A stretch of 64,000 nt of DNA from Prostheceraeus crozeri (Eukaryota > Platyhelminthes > Polycladida > Euryleptidae): contig CAJQUW010001789.1 in NCBI GenBank assembly GCA_907163375.1, forward strand, positions 58,016-122,015, in the 5' to 3' direction. The notes under the pieces are model-generated. The model worked only from the letters and a program-made list of their open reading frames with translations, searched no databases and was not told the DNA's origin. Positions 37,443 through 46,700 of this stretch are shown piece by piece. The translations under genes and the position numbers were made by a program. The first letter of the stretch is position 1. Each line of letters opens with the position of its first letter.

Positions 37443-38720
37443 ATGGAGTGTAAAACTTCCGGTTTTTGTTTGTTCGATCAACAAGCCACACAGACAGATA
37501 TTCTTAGTTCAAGTATTGTAGATTATCATCCTCGAACAGCTGAGAATGCTGGCCCCATTGAATTTGTTATTCCTGGTGGTAGTGATGACTACATAGATTT
37601 GAGTTATGCGATGCTTGATTTGAGGTTTAGAATTCAGCAAGCAGATGGAACTGCTATTGACGATGCACATAAAGTTGGACTGAACAATTTACCATTGACT
37701 ACATTACTTCGTGATGTTTCTCTAACGATTGGAGAGCAGCAGGTGGAAGGTGGTCAAAGCGATTATCCCTATAAATCATATTTCAATCATGTATCACAGT
37801 TTCATCCAGCAGCACAAAAAAGTCATATGGAAGCCATGGGATGGTACAGAGATGAAGCAGGAAAATTTGATGTTGAAACAAACAGTGGCTTTGTAAAGCG
37901 ATCTGCTATGATTAAAGATAGTAGAGTATGTCAGCTATATGGCCCGCTGAATTTAGACTTCTTTAGACAGTCAAAGTTTTTACTGTGTAATACCAGCATG
38001 CGACTCAAGCTGACATTGAATAAGCCTGAATTTGCGCTGAATGCATTTGGTAAAGTTGACAATTTTAGAATTCATGTGGAAGATATTGCACTTTACATTC
38101 GTCGAGTAGTACCGAATCCAATTGTCATTAGAGGACGTGCTGAAGGTCTTAACCGCCAAAATGCCATTTAACCCGTTCAGCATGCAAAGTTTCTCACCTT
38201 TACAATTCCGAAAGATCAAAAGAGTTTCATGAAAGATGGCCTCTTTCCATCGGAATCACCGAAGTTCCTCATGGTGGCAATGGTTGAAAATAATGCATTT
38301 AATGGTAATATAAAGAAGAATCCTTTCAATTTTAAACACAATCAGTTAAGTGAAATTGCTTTACGTGTAAATGGTGTGAGTCATCCTGGTCCACCCTACA
38401 AACCAGATTTTGCTGCGGATCAATTTATGCGCAGTTATGTTGATTTTATGAATGTCTTTGGCTTTTACAATACGGATGACACCAACGGACTCACAATGAA
38501 AGAGTTTAAGAGTGGATATACTATTTATGCATTTGATTTGACTGCTGACAGCGATATTAGTGCCCCCTATCGTCAAGCGAACGTGCCTCATAATATTCGT
38601 TTGGATTTGACGTTCAAAACAACGCTAGCTGCGACGATCAATGTATTAATTTATGCAGTCTTCGATTCAAATATTGAAATAACTAAGTATCGTGACGTGA
38701 TTCTCCAGTATAATCGTTAA
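37443..38720 (+). pseudogene. major capsid protein (double jelly-roll), one in-frame stop
   Basis: The frame runs 37443-38720 (425 codons) with a single TAA at 38169-38171 after GLNRQNAI. Both sides are in the same frame. The first half carries HPRTAENAGPIEFVIPGG and DYIDLSYAMLDLRFRI. The second half carries GLFPSESPKFLMVAMVENNA and GYTIYAFDLTADSD. These blocks are typical of Polinton/adintovirus hexon-like major capsid proteins. It follows the basic protein by 2 bp, and its stop overlaps the protease ATG (TAATG). Apart from the one codon the gene looks well preserved, which suggests recent loss or a sequencing error. Confidence 0.9.
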
Positions 38721-39181
38721 TGAGTTGGTTGACTGCTGACGATATTAAAGCTAAAGTACAGCGTAATGCAGATGAAGCGACGTTGAAAGCTTTCGATAAT
38801 GTCTATTCGCTCGATACCTTACCACCTGCAGTAAATCACTATCCCATCTTTATTGTGCTAAACACTCATTCGCAGAATTTAGGCGGTGAACATTGGAAAG
38901 CGATCTTTATTGGAGAAGACCGACGTGGTGAACTATTTGACTCTCTTGCTCAACCTCCAAATATACCAACACAGCAGTGGTTGAGAAAACACACGCGTCA
39001 ATATCAGCGAAATGAACGCATACTACAACATCCACTTTCATCAACGTGTGGTGCTTTTGTACTGTACTTCATTTTAAAACGTTTACATGTATCTCGATTT
39101 GTATCTGTTATTCAAAAATTTTTATGCAATCCATCTTCTAATGAAAAAATGATTTGTAAGTTCTATCATGATTTGAAATAA
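38720..39181 (+). CDS. adenain-like cysteine protease
   Basis: The protein has 153 residues. Catalytic residues are visible in the C5/ULP1 order: H58 in GGEHWKAIF, D74 in GELFDSLA, Q103 in ILQHPL and C110 in SSTCGAF. Polinton and adenovirus proteases of this type cleave capsid and core precursors during virion maturation. It directly follows the capsid gene with a one-base overlap. AATAAA at 39177-39182 overlaps the stop codon, so transcripts of this strand probably end here. The gene is intact. Confidence 0.93.
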   Translation: MSWLTADDIKAKVQRNADEATLKAFDNVYSLDTLPPAVNHYPIFIVLNTHSQNLGGEHWKAIFIGEDRRGELFDSLAQPPNIPTQQWLRKHTRQYQRNERILQHPLSSTCGAFVLYFILKRLHVSRFVSVIQKFLCNPSSNEKMICKFYHDLK

Positions 39182-39207
39182 AAACATCATGTTGGAAAAA
39201 TTGTTTT

Positions 39208-39753
39208 TTATTTTACAATCCGCTGGGTACGTACATACTTGATGAGATAGTCTAGGATCACATTTGCTTGTACATGAGATTTTAGTCCAGTAATGATCAC
39301 TTTACTATTATGAAAGATTGCAACATGCACAGGTAACCAACAACTAATGAGAGCTGCAGGAAAAAGTTCGGGTTCATAACACAAATTGTAACTGCTGGTA
39401 CGAATCTTCAAAAATGATACATCTTCACTCAATTGAGTAGAGATCAACATATTGTCCACAGTCAGATTCGACATCACACACCTCTCCCTCTTCCATATCC
39501 GACGTAGTAGTCTCTGTAGCTCTAAGCGCATTGACTGCGCCGATGAATGAGAAAGGGCGCCGAGAATCTGTACAGTCCCATTTGGGAAGAGTTGAAGATT
39601 CCGTGAATTGTTCATCTTCACCACTAACATTTGAGGACGGCCCGGGTAATACTTGCTGTTTGGAATGTGTTGGTGTAATGTTGTGAGATCGATTTTGGTG
39701 TAGAGTCTGAAGCGACGGAGAATGTTGACGATGGTGTAGCGATGGCGCTTCAT
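39208..39753 (-). CDS. TATA-binding-protein-like protein
   Basis: The protein has 181 residues from the ATG at 39753, the length of the conserved TBP core. Two saddle repeats can be followed. Repeat 1 has KIDLTTLHQHIPNSKYYPG, then LQLFPNGTVQILGALS. Repeat 2 has LTVDNM, YEPELFPAALI, then VAIFHNSKVIITGLKS, closely matching the YEPELFPGLI and IF-x-SGK-x-x-x-TG blocks of eukaryotic TBP. Three of the four DNA-intercalating Phe positions are kept; the first is replaced at GRPQ. It probably directs Pol II or a modified pre-initiation complex to element promoters. A longer frame starts at 39897 but similarity begins here. AATAAA on the minus strand overlaps the stop. Confidence 0.75.
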   Translation of the reverse strand: MKRHRYTIVNILRRFRLYTKIDLTTLHQHIPNSKYYPGRPQMLVVKMNNSRNLQLFPNGTVQILGALSHSSAQSMRLELQRLLRRIWKRERCVMSNLTVDNMLISTQLSEDVSFLKIRTSSYNLCYEPELFPAALISCWLPVHVAIFHNSKVIITGLKSHVQANVILDYLIKYVRTQRIVK

Positions 39754-40075
39754 GATGAAAAAATGAGTAAATTGAGCGATGTACCTTCCTTTTATACTTT
39801 TCCCAACTACCTTGATGAAATGTGAAGTTAGTATGAAGTTGGGAATGATAGAGTTGAATTCGCCGTTTGTTGACGGGCAACCATATGCGATTTCCAATAC
39901 GTGAATGTCTTTTCATATAGAAGTATTTCAAATCCTTCATGATATGATGTAGAGATTGAAAATGACGATAAGATAAAACAAACTCTCTTCTCACATTTCC
40001 AGTTGAATCTTTGAAATAGACGTTTCGATCATGATCCGTTTCAATACGTTGTAGGGAATCTAATTTCCAACTCAT
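39425..40075 (-). CDS. PC4/Sub1-like paralogue A with overlapping low-complexity tail
   Basis: The frame has 216 residues. The first 110 or so are paralogous to the next minus-strand gene: WKLDSLQRIETDHDRNVYF, FVLSYRHFQSLHHIMKDL, WEKYKRKVHRSI. The strand-strand-helix pattern, with a block like GIxLxxxQWxxLxxxIxDI, recalls the ssDNA-binding coactivator PC4/Sub1, perhaps twice per protein. After residue 110 the frame runs into the TBP-like gene in another frame and is Ser/Thr/His-rich, so the extension may be chance. It lies directly upstream of the TBP-like gene on the same strand, which would fit a transcription role. The family call is tentative. Confidence 0.55.
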   Translation of the reverse strand: MSWKLDSLQRIETDHDRNVYFKDSTGNVRREFVLSYRHFQSLHHIMKDLKYFYMKRHSRIGNRIWLPVNKRRIQLYHSQLHTNFTFHQGSWEKYKRKVHRSIYSFFHHEAPSLHHRQHSPSLQTLHQNRSHNITPTHSKQQVLPGPSSNVSGEDEQFTESSTLPKWDCTDSRRPFSFIGAVNALRATETTTSDMEEGEVCDVESDCGQYVDLYSIE

Positions 40076-40097
40076 GGTGCGTGGTAATCATATCTGA

Positions 40098-40466
40098 TTA
40101 AGATTTGCATAGTAGGGCGATGAACTCAAGACGAATAAATGTCATGATGGAGCGATGTATGTATCTTCTATACTTCTCCCAATTGTATTTGCGAAATGAG
40201 AAACAGTTTGCGGAATGAGAATGGCAGATTTGAATTTCATTGTTGCGATGTTGAAGCCAAACTTGATCACCCAAGGAGATGAATCTTAATGTTTCAAAAT
40301 ATTCCAAATCCCTCATGATATCATTGAGGTTGACAAATTGTCGCCATGTTAATGTAATTCCTCTTGATGTATGACCATGAGAATTTTTGAAATGTACGTT
40401 TCCATCACGATCAACTCTGATATATTGTAGAGAGTCCAAAATCCAAGTCTTCATGATGTTATGCAA
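40098..40466 (-). CDS. PC4/Sub1-like paralogue B
   Basis: The protein has 122 residues and is a clear tandem paralogue of the preceding frame: TWILDSLQYIRVDRDGNVHF, RGITLTWRQFVNLNDIMRDL, NWEKYRRYIHRSI. The RGITLTWRQF...IMRDL block is close in style to the KGISL...QW...I..ID block of PC4. The start is at 40466 or the second ATG at 40454, which gives the conserved TWILDS beginning. Only about 24 bp separate it from the divergent plus-strand gene at 40490, so the two share an upstream region. Confidence 0.6.
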   Translation of the reverse strand: MHNIMKTWILDSLQYIRVDRDGNVHFKNSHGHTSRGITLTWRQFVNLNDIMRDLEYFETLRFISLGDQVWLQHRNNEIQICHSHSANCFSFRKYNWEKYRRYIHRSIMTFIRLEFIALLCKS

Positions 40467-40489
40467 AGCCGCAGATCAGCAATATAAAA

Positions 40490-41089
40490 ATGTCGTTTTA
40501 TCATATTTTGCTTAGCAATGCGGTCACAAAGAGATTTGGTAATAATCGAGCCGCACTCTTTTCTACACCCATTGATCATACACAACAGCTAAATGGAAAG
40601 TGGGAAGTGGGTGTCACTCAACTTGCTCATAGCAACTGTGTCTATACTTTTAATCATGAAGTGATGACGATCAATGTGAGGCGTACAGAGGCTTATCAGT
40701 GTGAAGAAGGTTTTCGAGTTTACATTCCACAGTGGCCAAAGAAAGATCTCTTATCATGTAAAAAGTTTGTATGTGATTTCCTGAATAAAGATGGAAGACA
40801 CATCATCCACTTTTCTCCTAACAAAGGTGAATATGATTATATGCGTCATACAGTTGAAAAAGATTGGATTGTTGCTTTGATTCCGAGCTTAAGAAAAGAT
40901 TTAGGCTACTTTGCTAACGCCTTAACAAGCTATGATAATTATACTGTCAATTACTATCCCAAAGGTTGTAAAGATTTGATTTACAAAGAGAAAGCTTTTT
41001 ATGTGGATCTTATTCCGAAAAATGAAAAGACATTGGTGAAGAAGATTGTGATTAAGGCCAAAAATACAAAATGGCTCCTGAAACATTAG
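40490..41089 (+). CDS. virion-surface-like family, N-terminal part, copy A
   Basis: The protein has 199 residues. It opens MSFYHILLSNAVTKRFGNN and then has LNGKWEVGVTQL. The pattern of a short strand, S-N, F-x-N-N, and L-x-G-x-WEVG is found in a common Polinton protein family of about 400 residues that is probably structural (minor capsid or surface). In this element the family seems spread over consecutive frames, and the next part overlaps this one by 19 bp in another frame. A paralogous set follows downstream (41885-43444). It is intact as an N-terminal unit. Confidence 0.55.
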   Translation: MSFYHILLSNAVTKRFGNNRAALFSTPIDHTQQLNGKWEVGVTQLAHSNCVYTFNHEVMTINVRRTEAYQCEEGFRVYIPQWPKKDLLSCKKFVCDFLNKDGRHIIHFSPNKGEYDYMRHTVEKDWIVALIPSLRKDLGYFANALTSYDNYTVNYYPKGCKDLIYKEKAFYVDLIPKNEKTLVKKIVIKAKNTKWLLKH

Positions 41090-41691
41090 TGAAGAAATTT
41101 AATTTTCTCCTTCAAGTAGATGGTAAACAAGTGGCAACATTGACTTATATGAAATCAACGGATCAAATCGTCATTAGTAAATTAGATGATGATGATCTAG
41201 TATTAGTTTGTTCAGAAGATTTTCATCAGTTCTTGCGACATCGCTCTGCAGCCGTTCATGGAAAATTTGATATGCGCTATTTGAAATGTGATGGGTCAAA
41301 TCAAGTTGATACAGAATGGTCGGTATCTTTATACAGAAAGTGTGTAGAGCCTTTGAGTGGAATCTCACATAAAACAAGAGTGTTGGCACCTCGCATGATC
41401 ACTTCAGTTAAGATGGCAATAGATTATTTGAATGAAGTGATTCAAGATGAACATATTTCGTTTTCTGAAAAAGAAGGTGTGCCATCTCTTCGTGTTAGCG
41501 GGAAAAATATTGAGCTGATCATGGACAATAGCCTAAAGGACATTTTGGGCTTTGATCAAAATATCTTTAAAAGTGGTACTGTAACCAAAGCTAGCGCGCA
41601 TCTATCATTATCGCGTCGTATTAACTATTTTCAGTTATATTCCAATATTGGTGAAGATGTGCGTGTGGGAGATGCTGAAGCTCCACTTTAG
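41071..41691 (+). CDS. virion-surface-like family, middle part, copy A
   Basis: The frame has 206 residues starting MAPETLVKKF. A first segment (TDQIVISKLDDDDLVLV ... TEWSVSLYRK) parallels the second segment of copy B. A later segment has LKDILGFDQN and YFQLYSNIGEDVRVGDAEA. The LGF and YSxI...VGD blocks belong to the C-terminal half of the same family as 40490-41089. It ends only 2 bp before the next frame, which carries the family's final block, so either a frameshift or a natural split separates them. Confidence 0.5.
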   Translation: MAPETLVKKFNFLLQVDGKQVATLTYMKSTDQIVISKLDDDDLVLVCSEDFHQFLRHRSAAVHGKFDMRYLKCDGSNQVDTEWSVSLYRKCVEPLSGISHKTRVLAPRMITSVKMAIDYLNEVIQDEHISFSEKEGVPSLRVSGKNIELIMDNSLKDILGFDQNIFKSGTVTKASAHLSLSRRINYFQLYSNIGEDVRVGDAEAPL

Positions 41692-41693
41692 CA

Positions 41694-41885
41694 ATGATAC
41701 CATACCAACCAAAAAGCTGTAGCATTATATCGGAGCATACTTTTAAGAAAGTGCATTATACAGACCTGAAATCAAACTATATACCACAAATTGATATTGC
41801 CATATATGACGATGCTGGCGCGTTGATTCCTTTTCATAAAGACGCTGTGACAAGTATCACACTCCATTTCCGAATGAAGAATTAA
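41694..41885 (+). CDS. virion-surface-like family, C-terminal block, copy A
   Basis: The frame has 63 residues. It ends with QIDIAIYDDAGALIPF and SITLHFRMKN, the typical end (I-x-I-x-D-x-x-G ... L-H-F-R) of the family. It starts 2 bp after the previous stop and its own stop overlaps the next ATG by one base (TAATG). It most likely belongs with 41071-41691 as one protein. Confidence 0.5.
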   Translation: MIPYQPKSCSIISEHTFKKVHYTDLKSNYIPQIDIAIYDDAGALIPFHKDAVTSITLHFRMKN

Positions 41886-42883
41886 TGCAAACGCATTCAT
41901 GTTTTTTCTCCAATGTGAATAACATGGAAAGTGAAAATAAGGACTCGTTTCTAATCTACTTACCCAGCAATGCTTCTATGGATAAATTTCCCAAAAATAA
42001 ACCATCAGACTATCGAGTAGAATTAAATCGTCCACTACATTTAGAAGGAGAATGGGAGGTTGGCGTTTCTAGTATTTGCTATGATAGCAATATACAGAAT
42101 GTGAATGATGTGGAAGAAATGACATTGACTACCCGCATCTATGATGAAATAACGATGCGTCATGCATTCAAGTTTTCATACAATTTAACATCAGACGGAA
42201 AGTGGAATTATGAATGGATTCAGATAGAATCAGATTATTATGGTTCATCAGATATGGGGAAAATTGTTAAGGCATTCAATAGTGGTAATGCCTCCATTAT
42301 GAAAAATAAGGGTCAGAAAGTTTATGAGTTCAGTATCTATCATTGGCGAGGAAGACTTTTTTATCGTTTTGACTCTTTTACGAAAGGTCTTACCCTGAGA
42401 TTGGACAATGAATTCTATCCACATCTTGGTTTTGGTCATGGTCTACATCTTACATCGATGTCTATCGCAAAATGTTGCACAATTTATTCAGATCGAATAA
42501 ATAAATCTCATTATAGATTTAAAATATTTGATGAAGATGTTGTAGAACGTGAAGCACGCATCATTTTAAAGAAGCGTGGAGTCAAACCTTTAGCACTTGA
42601 TGAGTTAGTCAAGAAATGGAATGAGACTGCAGGTAAAAAGTATAGAGAGAAAGTCAAGTCAGAAAAATGAAAACTGGTCATTGTGAAAAATGATGACAAA
42701 CTTACTGTTTATTTCTCTGATAACTTGCGTCAAATTGTAAGGCATCTATCACCTGTTATTGGACGCGGTACGGTTTTGGCTAGTCATGAATATTACATTA
42801 AAGATGAATCAGTTGGCGATGAGTGGTGGGTAGACATCTATGGTGATCGCATCAAGAAAATTTACCAATCTTATCAAGAATAA
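41885..42883 (+). pseudogene. virion-surface-like family, N-terminal and middle parts, copy B, one in-frame stop
   Basis: The first 261 codons carry DSFLIYLPSNASMDKFPKNK, LHLEGEWEVGVSSI and YPHLGFGHG. A single TGA at 42668-42670 interrupts the frame. It then continues in the same frame to 42883 with LTVYFSDNLRQIVRHL and DEWWVDIYGDR, which parallel the first segment of 41071-41691. The order of segments is the same as in copy A, so the two sets are tandem duplicates. The stop could be a mutation or a real gene boundary. Confidence 0.55.
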
Positions 42884-42886
42884 AAA

Positions 42887-43444
42887 ATGAGCATCTATGC
42901 AATGCCACGTCAGCATAATACAGTTGAAAACTTTATTCATGTATTGAATCCATACATACAAAATAAGATAAAGAAAGTGTTGAAAAGTAAATATGATGCA
43001 AAAGCACAGCCTATTTCATTTTTGATTGAAAATCAGAGTGTTGTTCTGAAACTGGGCGATGACATTCACTGTCAGTTGAGTGAAAATTTCATAAAACTCT
43101 TTGGTTTTTCATCGCTACAAACTGTGTTTACTGCTACACGCACGAATGGTGTAGAAACACCAATGACACTTGATAAACATGAACAGCATCTTTACATTCA
43201 AAGTGATCTGATTTCGCCTATTTCTTTTGGTGAGAAAAAAGAATACATTTTACTTGATTTCATTCATGATAAAGACGCTTCATATGGAATAGTCGAGAAG
43301 ATGTTTGAACCTATTTTCTATCATCCCGTCGTCAAACAAATGATGCCCTCTATTGCTATCAAAATTACCAATGGTTTACAAGAGTGCATCCATGTGAAAG
43401 ATACTAAATCCCTCATAACGTTAGTGTTTCGGAAAACAAAGTGA
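42887..43444 (+). CDS. virion-surface-like family, C-terminal part, copy B
   Basis: The protein has 185 residues. It has IKLFGFSSL (the LGF-type block) and, at the end, YHPVVKQMMPSIAIKI ... SLITLVFRKTK. This parallels the closing strand set of copy A. It starts 3 bp after the previous stop. Convergent with the polymerase gene, which ends at 43702; the 250 bp between them holds no gene. Confidence 0.5.
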   Translation: MSIYAMPRQHNTVENFIHVLNPYIQNKIKKVLKSKYDAKAQPISFLIENQSVVLKLGDDIHCQLSENFIKLFGFSSLQTVFTATRTNGVETPMTLDKHEQHLYIQSDLISPISFGEKKEYILLDFIHDKDASYGIVEKMFEPIFYHPVVKQMMPSIAIKITNGLQECIHVKDTKSLITLVFRKTK

Positions 43445-43701
43445 AGTCTTTATACAACATTCATTGAAAATATGTACATGAGCGCACTTCAATAGACATT
43501 GTTATATACAAAAATCTTTTTACTTCGTAAAGTGAGGAAATATACAGGGGTAGGAAAAAATGTCTTTCAGCGGGAAAGTCTTCACATGGGGAATGTACAG
43601 ATGTGGACACATATTCACAAGGAAGAAACGATCTAATGCGATACATAAAACAACAATGTTTATCTACAGAAATCAACATTAAAATACTAATCTAAGGATG
43701 A

Positions 43702-46700
43702 TTATGCTAAGACGTCTCCTGAATGTGGTAGTGTGAGTTTAATTCTTTTGGCTGGAGGAATGTCTGTATCAGGATGTCCATGTGGAAGAGATATGTTATG
43801 TTCTAACCAGCACCTCTTATCCTCCCATGCTGAAAGCGCCCGTTTCCTAAAAGTATGAGTTTTGATCTCATGCGACTTAGATTTTAAGATTGTCATATTG
43901 ACAAACGTTATATTTTTATTTCTATAGGCTTCCCTGAAATTTTTATGTTTCATGTTAGAGACCAATGATCTTGATATGCCTTTAGCGCGCTTAATACTAT
44001 CGTCGCTATCCTTTAATTTCATACTGTACATTTTTGGACGGAGGAGAATCATTTCATCTATTTCCTTCCCTGCTGTCTCATCCTTAAAGCAGCCAAGTTT
44101 TGCCTTATTTTTGATGGAGTAGAGTGGGTGATCAGTAGGATAATTTGATGTATCAAAATATCTTTCTAAAGATTTTCCTACTTCATTGAAATTTAAATCT
44201 TTTTGAGTGGTAATACCTAAGAAGAAACTATCTGTATCACCACCCAACAAACGAACCTCTTTTACGAGAGGACATGGTTTTAGTATTTTATAAAAGAGTT
44301 GGTACATTTCAAGCTTAGAGTAATCTAGTACAGCTTGGCCAATATAGATGGGCTTGCACAACTCAACTTCAGATTTTATCATTTTAACACCTACAAGGTC
44401 CTCATCGATAATGTCTCTATCGATGAATAGAGGTGATGAGACCAATTTCTTAAATTTTTTAACATCATTGACTAGTTTATAGTTTACACGTTTTCTAACA
44501 TCCTCCATCGTCTTACCAAATAGACTATTATTCTTATACTTATAAAAATCTTTTTCAAAATTATTTTGGGCTAGTGCACGTTTCTGGCTGTTACTATCAA
44601 TATATGGTTTGAGGAAGGCTTTCTGTCTAAACTTAATAATGCGGTGAACTCTTTCTAAAATCATGCCCAATTCTAAATAAAATTTTAAGATGCCAAAGTG
44701 AACTAGATAGTTTTCCTTATCATATTGGGTGAGTAAAAGTTTGCGGCAAGGCTTATAGTCGCGCTGACCGCATGATTCTAAATCTATGAAATTGTTCCAT
44801 AAAGTCGGAAAACATATCTTTGATCACTTCACCTGATTCGGGTGCGAGTGGAAAATCTACGGTTTTATGTTTAATATTATTTGGATAGATTAGATCTATC
44901 TCAAAATAATATCCCCAATCACCTTCATCTGGAATTGCTAGTATGTTAGAAGGGTTGGAGAGATGCTGAATTTCACTATCATCTAACCAGCTAAACTCAG
45001 AGTGAGGGAGTGGTTTGGATAGTGAACTACCATATAAATTATTTTGGTCATAATACTTAAGATGAGTCTGATCATCATCTACTATTTTTGATTTTAACCT
45101 ATGTTTAATTTCAAATGTGAGACCACCGCGAATTCCTCGCTCAAATAAATTATACATCTCTGGATCTTGTAAGAGATGAATGGTCTCTCCAGTCATTTTA
45201 AAAGCAGACTTAAATGACATGGCTGGCAGACTGACAAAGTGGACGGGATCTAACTTATCTTCTTCTAATGCCACTGGTCAAAACTCCTGAAATACATCAG
45301 CCAGCAAAAATAAATCTAACTTAAGATAGGCGATCATATATTCACCAAATGTATGGCAGTCAAATTTTATCCATGCATCTTGTGCATGATCACAATCTTC
45401 GGTCTTACATTCTGCGCCGGTCAAATCATTTTTAAATTTGTCTATGGGTGGAAGAGAAGTCTCGCCGAGTTTACTAATCGCATCAAAATATGCATATGGA
45501 AAGACTCCTTTCCGTGTGATGACTTCATCGGTTAGATTTGGATATTGTTTCTTAAGATTTTGTGTTAGTGGAAGAGTCTTTAGATTTTGTACGAGAGAGG
45601 CCAGTGATGCAGTCATAAATTGGTAGGAATCTAAAAATTTTATATCAAAATAGACCGTCTTATTTTCTTTAGTTTTATCGACAGACACTTTTGCTGTCAT
45701 GGCCATAAACTTCTCTCTCGTTTGTGCTATTACATCAAACTTCCACACTTTCATTTGACATAAACTTCCTTTTATTATCATGTGGCTGTTGTAGCCCTTG
45801 AAATTATGGAAAATGACGGGTAATGTACGCCGTTTCATCCTAAGTGAAAAATTGCATTTTGAACATAGTGCGTTTCTAAATTTACCAGTGATGTGATCAT
45901 GGTCGCGCACTTTCTTAATCTTATCATCATCAAATGTTTTACTACATTTGAGACAAACGTTGCAACTATCAAATTTTGCTTGATCATCTGCTGTCATATG
46001 CAATGATCTGCGATAGAGTTCACCATCATACTTTTGTTGAAATTTTACAGCCTGTTCGAGGAATTGTAGGAATTGGCAAATACAATCCTCACCTTGCCAG
46101 ACGTGCATTTTATTTTTTCTATTTTGGAAATGGTCATGCCATACTTCATAGCAGGATATGGCTGCTGGCTTGTGGATGATATCATCGATATAGCATTCGA
46201 TGTCAGCATAGATGACACGAAGAGGACTTAGTTCATCGCCATTCTCTCTATATGAAAACTCCTTATCTTTGGGCATGCGCTCCATTTGTAGTTTACCTCG
46301 CTTACACCATCCGTAATGAGTTTCAAATCTATTTTTACTCCTAAAGTTGCGAATGCATTTGTCACAGTAATGGATCTCTGATGAGGTAGAATTTCTTAAG
46401 TGGTGGTATAAGCGAGAAATTTTGGGAATAACGCAGTAGTGCCATTCCTCACTATCATCCTGTCTTACTAATAAAAGGTTGACAACGTGGTCATAACAAC
46501 TCGAACGCGAGTTGTAGCGGACACCCTTCAATCCCTTTTCCCAAACATGGAGAACTATTTTGATGTTGTTCAATTTTTCAAATTTTTCTATATCTTTAAT
46601 TTTCATATCTTCACTATTGCAGTCATCAAACTTTAATTCATTCTCCCACTGTTGATACTTACTCTTACGGTATCGGCTATACTGTACATCATTATAGTGG

